Part shown: in pieces, positions 51,057 through 64,000 of the stretch
How the letters are laid out: each line of letters begins with the position of its first letter
Numbering within the stretch: the first letter of the stretch is position 1
Source: Sycon ciliatum
Lineage: Eukaryota > Porifera > Calcarea > Leucosolenida > Sycettidae
Length of the DNA: 64,000 nucleotides
Reading direction: 5' to 3'
Assembly (NCBI RefSeq): GCF_964019385.1
Contig: NC_088649.1
Span: 17,643,361-17,707,360, forward strand
Notes under the pieces: generated by a model
What the model saw: the letters and a program-made list of their open reading frames with translations, nothing else
Databases searched by the model: none
What the model was told of the DNA's origin: nothing
Made by a program: the position numbers and the translations under genes

Positions 51057-53063
51057 ATCACCAATACAGGTGCTATGTGCTATACATAATATCAGCCGTG
51101 AAAGGTACTACTGGTAGGAAGTAGGAGATTAAGTTTGCGAGCCTAGAAGCGCTATGTGTACAGTGTGACGTGTACTTGTATTTTGCATTTTTGTATTCTT
51201 CGTTTTACTTCGCAAAGTCAAGTGGGGGTGGGGGGGGACATGGTTATGTGAAAAGTGTCAAATGGGAGGTGTGTAACGCACACCCTCTCCCTAGGTCACC
51301 ATTTTCACCGGCTCTGGTCACATCTGCAACAACCTTTTGTTCTTATGGACATGTCCGTCTCCAAGGCTTCATTTCCTCTGCTCACTCACTTATTGCCGCC
51401 AAGCCCTGCTGTAGCGTTTATTACTTTAGTGGGAATAACATCCCCTGAAATGCACCTTGTGATTTTCTCATCTCTCCATATGTTCTCCAGTAAGGCCGTG
51501 TTCATAGGAATGAAAACTAAACAGCACGAAACTAGACATTTTCTTCAATTCTCCACCAGTTCTGGGTTTTCTATCAGCATCCACGTTTACAACAAGAGTA
51601 CCACTACACCTACCTGGCTTGAGCTTCACCAGTCAGCACGCTGCAGACACAGGAGTCGCTTTCACGTAGCCGGAGCAGTGGTTTCTTCAACTATAAAAGA
51701 CCAAGGCAAGGGGTGATCCCACGCGAATAGTAATGGAGAAGAGAGAAAGTAGACAAAGGGGGTGTGAAATCGTAACAACATGTGACGTGCACTATCAGCT
51801 GCACAGATTGGAGAGAACAACTCAAAGGTATATTAGTCCATCGGCCAAATCTCAGAAAAGGCCTCTTTCGGAGAAGGCAATGCACTGAAGCTCCAAGTAA
51901 ACGCCCTTTAGCACACCAACTCATGAGACCGCAAAGAATACGAATCCGATTGTTGGACGTTGCCAATCCAGTCCAGGATAGTCGAACTGGGTCGAATACC
52001 TTCTTCCGATTTTCGTAATTTCGTCCATCATTACATCTCTCTCATCGACTTTTTTCGCGTGGCGAATGTTCTGCAGCCGCTGAGCAGAATCTACGCACGC
52101 TCGAACACTTGAAATGCCTGCAAGTTGACGGTTCGCAAGATTCTAACGAGCTTGGTGGAATCTAGTATTTTTTTCATTTTCTGGGGAATCTGAATTGAAA
52201 CGATAGAAGCTCCTTTGGAGAAGACGGCGTGCCGCCGCTGTCGGATTGTCGCTACTGTGTTTCAGACTTATTTGCTTGAACGTGCTATTGAGGATGGGCA
52301 GAAGATGAAGTGACGGCTTTCTTGAACACTGACGTTTTGTCTACATTGTAGGTGAAACATCTCATCTGGCGTCTAGAACACAATTATTATGAGTTGTAAG
52401 TGCCAGCTGAGCTGATCACAAGCTGGACACCATTCGTCAGCTGGGAATTTTGCATCAAAGCTCTTGATAGCCACGATAAGCATAATTACACAGAGGTAAC
52501 ATTGTTTGACTCAATACGCAAGCAGGTGATACCACTAGTGGCACTACAATGTAAATGGTGAAAAATGATGCAGCAGCGAATATGTACTTCGTACAATCAC
52601 GAAAAATTGTAAGGCAAGTGTTCGTGCCCGTCATAGAAGAATTTCGGCCAGGAGTACTTGTTGTCATGGCCATAAATAATACAGGACTTGAGTCTCGTGT
52701 CCGTACCATCTTCGCCAACACCCGCTTTGAACACGCTCGTTTCACTCCTTCCAGAGTTTTTGTAACATAGTAACGAATGTTCTGGCTGATTTCTACAGTA
52801 CGCATTTGTTATAACCCTTCCTCTTCTCAATCTATATCTTCATGTACATGTATGTGAGACTCGATTGCATCCACAAGGCCGTAGATCATGGTAGATGCAT
52901 GTAAGCACACAATGCTGGAAAAAGTAGTAGTCGACATGAGGTGCCTTCCTGCTGCACATGCACAATCATGCTGCATGCGGCAAGTTGGTAACGACGCATG
53001 ACCTGTCCGCACCGCACAGCGTGAGCTTAGAAAGGAAGGAGACTTACTGACTAGTAATATCAC
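51057..53063. other. Intergenic stretch without recognised gene
   Basis: The longest open frame (51255-51716, 153 codons, plus) shows no domain I know. No clear repeat match. Confidence 0.35.
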
Positions 53064-53371
53064 CAGGCAGGCACAGTGGGTTGGTCAAAGGCCATGATTG
53101 AGATACGAGATGCACCTGGTTCAAGTCCTGCCTGGGAGCGATTTTTCCAGCCGTGCTGCTACCCACAGTCAACTGGGAACTTGTGGTCAGGCACAAGGGG
53201 TACATGGATGCAGCTAATGGGGTCGTCTTTGGCACTTGTGCCAGTGGTTGTGAGACTTACCCACTCACCCCCACCGTTAGGTGCTGCATCTGCCGCTAGG
53301 GTTTATCGGGTGTTAGCGGCCGTCGTGAGTTCCCTTTGGGAACGGATACGATAATTTACTTACTTTACTTA
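53064..53371 (+). mobile_element. tRNA-derived SINE
   Basis: A tRNA-like head (CAGGCAGGCACAGTGGG..GGTTGG) with a B box GGTTCAAGTCC at 53118-53128, a body with ACATGGATGCAG and GGTGCTGCATCTGCC, and a TTTACTTACTTTACTT tail. Fragments of the body occur at 5930-6075 and 9080-9200. Confidence 0.65.
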
Positions 53372-54590
53372 ATATCACTATAGCCGTTAATAGTGTACAC
53401 ATAGTGCTGTTTGTGTTCCGATATCGTTTAGCCGGTATTCATGTACTAGGATCTTTATACCTGGTCACTCGATAGCCGATGCCAACTGTACTAATCTTAT
53501 CCATATTGCCCGATAGCACACTGCGTCAGATCATTATGCAACAAAGGAGCTTTGGACTGAATATACGCTGAAGCAAAGTAGGTTTCAACGGTACAGCACT
53601 AGTCACAATGAAGGGAGTTACGAGGATGGTTGGGACACATAGATGGTGATTGTTAATGATTCATGCATGGTGGAAAATTACCACCAATGGTGATGATAAT
53701 TTGGTGCTTTCACAACAATGACATCAGTAGGACCAGTGACACAGCCTTACTGCTCCAAGTAGGATTTAGAAGGGAGAGTAGCCTGGGTCTAAGAACAGAC
53801 CGAGTCTAAGAGCAGACCGGGCCTAAGCATAAGAGCAGACTGGGTCTAAGCAAGGTAGTACATGTAATCAGCATCAGAGGGGAGCTTGCACTTCAGAAAA
53901 CAGGATGATGATCACCAAACACAGAGAAGTTGGCTATTATGTGTATGCGCGTGTCACGTGCGTACATGTGTGTGTGTCTGCATGTGCGTGTGTGTGTGTG
54001 TGTGTATGTGCGCAGACGGATACCCTGATGCCGTCAGTCCTTTTTCTGCTCCTTGTCCTCACCCACTTACTGAGGTGTGGTGAGCCCATAAGTGGGATCA
54101 TTTTCAAGTCCACCCAGAGTTTTGGGGATTTCAGGGGGTGTCGGCCGTTGGGCGGTTCAATAGCCAATTGAGTCCTCTTTCCAAGATTCCTTTTGCGTCT
54201 CTCTCCCCTCTCCCGGGGAGACCCACGTGACCAGTTTTGGCAGTGAGCAACAAGTACAAGTATGTGCGCACATCTGTGTGTGAGAGAGAGGCAGACAGTC
54301 AGATAGCATATGGTGGGAGGGATCAAGGTCTGACCTAAGAATTAAATGCTGACGGTGTGGAATAGCAACAGGGCGAAATAGGGCCCCCGCTGGAGCCAAT
54401 TAGGAGCGCCAGTGGTTGAGGGCTAGCACAGGAGTAGCAGCAGCTCCAGCCTAGGATCAGCTTCTGGATGAAAATCTCCGGGACACAGTAGGTACCACGC
54501 TTCACTAGCAGATTGCCGGCAGGGGTGCACGGCGAGCACCCGTACATCCCTCAAGCCACCAGAGCCGCAGTACTTGGCCACGATCCAGGT
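53372..54590. other. Intergenic stretch with simple repeats
   Basis: A GT/GC-rich run lies at 53955-54010 and repeated AGAGCAGACCGGG-type motifs at 53785-53850. No recognised gene. Confidence 0.35.
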
Positions 54591-54592
54591 GC

Positions 54593-54940
54593 TTACCCGC
54601 CCACAATAGCCAGCAGAGATACGATTGTCTTATACAGGCTGGTTGCCGAACGCCCAAAACCACCTGATGCCGTCATGACCAGCGGGAAAAACGACGCATT
54701 TTCGACATTCCGGACCCATTCGTCATACATTCTTCGTTTCTCCTGTTTATGTCGGTGATAGACAGTGGCCAGTGGTGCAGTGCGGTTCGAGGCTGCATGA
54801 GGGTTAAACACCCGTACATCAATGAGTGTGCGCTCGAAACGACTGCCCCATAATCCGCTGACACTGATATCGAGACGTGCCTGGTCCTCAGTGAGTGCCG
54901 TGCGTTAGCGAAGTCGCTCTCCGGTTAATGGTTATAAACT
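54593..54940 (-). pseudogene. Retroelement ORF C-terminal region with in-frame stop
   Basis: Minus strand: TEDQARLDISVSGLWGSRFE, TLIDVRVFNPHAASNR, YHRHKQEKRRMYDEWVRNVE, FFPLVMTASGGFGRSATSLY. Same family as 26944-27534. A TAA interrupts the frame near 54905, and the LRCRLSF part is missing. Confidence 0.62.
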
Positions 54941-54961
54941 TGGCTCAATGGCCACATTATA

Positions 54962-55294
54962 GGGCTTGAAAGTGCTACGTCACAGCATAGCAACAATTTC
55001 AAAAATTCAAAAATTGGATCCACTTGGATCCAGTTTTTGTATGGATCCAAGCACATTTCAAGCCGTCTTACTCTCAGCAAGGTGATGTAACCAGTGAAAC
55101 TGACTGATTTGGCTACTGGGGGCGGGTTACAACTGGTGGCGAAGTAAAAGTCACCCCTGCATACGACATGAGTTGGTTGCTATGCACCCACATACTGAGG
55201 CAATAGCAAAGTCACACCTTAGTGGATCCAAATTAGAAATCTGATGTCAACTTAGTACTCCCTGGCCGTTTTTGACGTCATCACTTTCAAGCCC
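54962..55294. mobile_element. MITE with GGGCTTGAAAGTG ends
   Basis: GGGCTTGAAAGTGCTACGTC at the left, its complement GACGTCATCACTTTCAAGCC at the right, with TA on both sides. The 333-bp body has four TGGATCCA-type motifs. Non-coding. Confidence 0.82.
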
Positions 55295-55367
55295 TATTGC
55301 ATAATTATGATCTTCAAAAGTAAAGCCGTTACGTCTCTAATCTGCGTGGGGTAACCCCCCAACAATA

Positions 55368-55668
55368 GAGAGGCTCGGCTACAAGGTTTTGGGCCAAACT
55401 CGACGTGTAGACCTGTCAATTGGGTTCAAGGATGAGAAGTATGCGGCCTGGAGCTCACGACTTGACGTGAATCCGGCGATCTACATGGACCGCGCTCCGC
55501 GAAGAATTTTTCAAGAACCTTCGATGTCGCCATTTTGGATGTACCGGAGATGCGGCTTGGCTTGCCACAACGCGCAGCCGAATCCAACTCTGCGCCCGCG
55601 TAGCTCTGTAACGTGTGGCCAACACTTTCGTCACGTACGCGTGCGCGGTACTTGTAGCCGAACCTCTC
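55368..55668. mobile_element. MITE with GAGAGGCTCGGCTACAAG ends
   Basis: The left end GAGAGGCTCGGCTACAAG and right end, reversed, GAGAGGTTCGGCTACAAG match, with TA on both sides (55366-55367 and 55669-55670). The 301-bp body is non-coding. Tc1/mariner-like by target. Confidence 0.85.
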
Positions 55669-56013
55669 TAATAATTATATAGATAACAAAACAGGAGATA
55701 TAGAAAACACTCAAAGCTTGACCTGACCAGCCTAACGCAAGGGCCAGTGTTTTGTTCTATCCGGTGGGAATCCAAGCTTTTGTCCGTCTTCCCGATCACA
55801 CGCTGGCACTACAGTGAACGATGGAGCAGTTCCAGAATCTGCAACAGTTTTATAAACTCGCCTTCACCGTAGTCCCTTCACTTTGGTTTCGTTCTAGTAA
55901 AGGCTGGATCAGACTTTAGTCCGATAGCCAAGTTCAAGACCTCTGTTCTCCCCGACGCCTCAGAATGGAGACGCAAGGTAAAAATATGAGTAACTGTGAT
56001 ATTACTAACATGT

Positions 56014-56384
<371 letters not shown>

Positions 56385-56590
56385 AATAGTGGTGCGGGGG
56401 AAGGCGGTCGTCTCTTCGTGGACTGGGTTCAACACCAAAACACCATTGCCGAAAAACTCAATACTTTGTTCATAATGAAGTCGCCCTCCCTTTTCACTAT
56501 CCGTAACGTTGAATGTCAATAACTGATGTCTTTAATCCTGAATGACGGACGCCTAGGGAGACTCACTCAACGACCCGAAGTGATTTTTTC

Positions 56591-64000
<7,410 letters not shown>

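Noticed and set aside
51255-51716. 153-codon ORF on plus
   Set aside because: No recognised domain, no paralog in the window, not linked by splice sites.

Overview
The window looks like nuclear DNA of an invertebrate animal. Genes are split into small exons with GTAAGT-type donors, introns are 0.2 to 7 kb, microsatellites are long, and transposons fill most of the space. I cannot name the species. A sponge or other early-branching or soft-bodied invertebrate would fit, but nothing here settles it.

Host genes: I reconstructed three plus-strand paralogous genes in tandem. Each starts with a signal-peptide exon carrying a two-cysteine leucine-rich-repeat (LRR) cap, followed by 72-nt phase-2 exons that each encode one LRR. 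Gene A (1084-14491, 7 exons, frame closes at 300 aa) adds a short LRR exon, an LRR C-cap exon and one C-type-lectin-like (CTLD-like) exon. Gene B (35202-47177, 10 exons, frame closes at 536 aa) has the same layout plus a small Cys-rich exon, a second CTLD-like exon and a Thr-rich tail. Gene C (56591 or 56657 onward) shows only its first exon and one LRR exon before the window ends. All are predicted to be secreted recognition-type proteins; the function is inferred.

Mobile DNA: 14.5-35 kb, 47-56 kb and the introns hold transposons. The clearest are: a 2.8-kb element with terminal inverted repeats (TIRs) and an intact 674-aa DUF7869-like, transposase-like ORF (19559-22358), with a frameshifted relative inside gene B; a TTAA-flanked element (10533-13977) into which a LINE and two MITEs have jumped; a 2.2-kb foldback (32274-34493) with another TTAA element inside one arm; a piggyBac-type element (48215-50098) with TTAA duplications and CCCTAGAA termini; fragments of several LINEs; and many MITEs, several with exact target-site duplications.

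Most notable signal: two unrelated families of repeats carry type I hammerhead self-cleaving ribozymes, arranged head to head. At 57331-59944, inside gene C intron 1, a 352-nt monomer is repeated in opposite-facing arrays with three complete hammerheads. The locus is bounded by a 12-bp direct repeat and was later split by a DNA element with a 4-bp duplication. At 18976-19485 two 201-bp inverted arms each carry a second hammerhead, one apparently intact and one with a base change at the cleavage triplet. These resemble retrozymes or the terminal repeats of Penelope-like elements.

Uncertainty: exon joins come from splice consensus and phase closure only. TE superfamily names are by recalled terminus and duplication rules, not by search.
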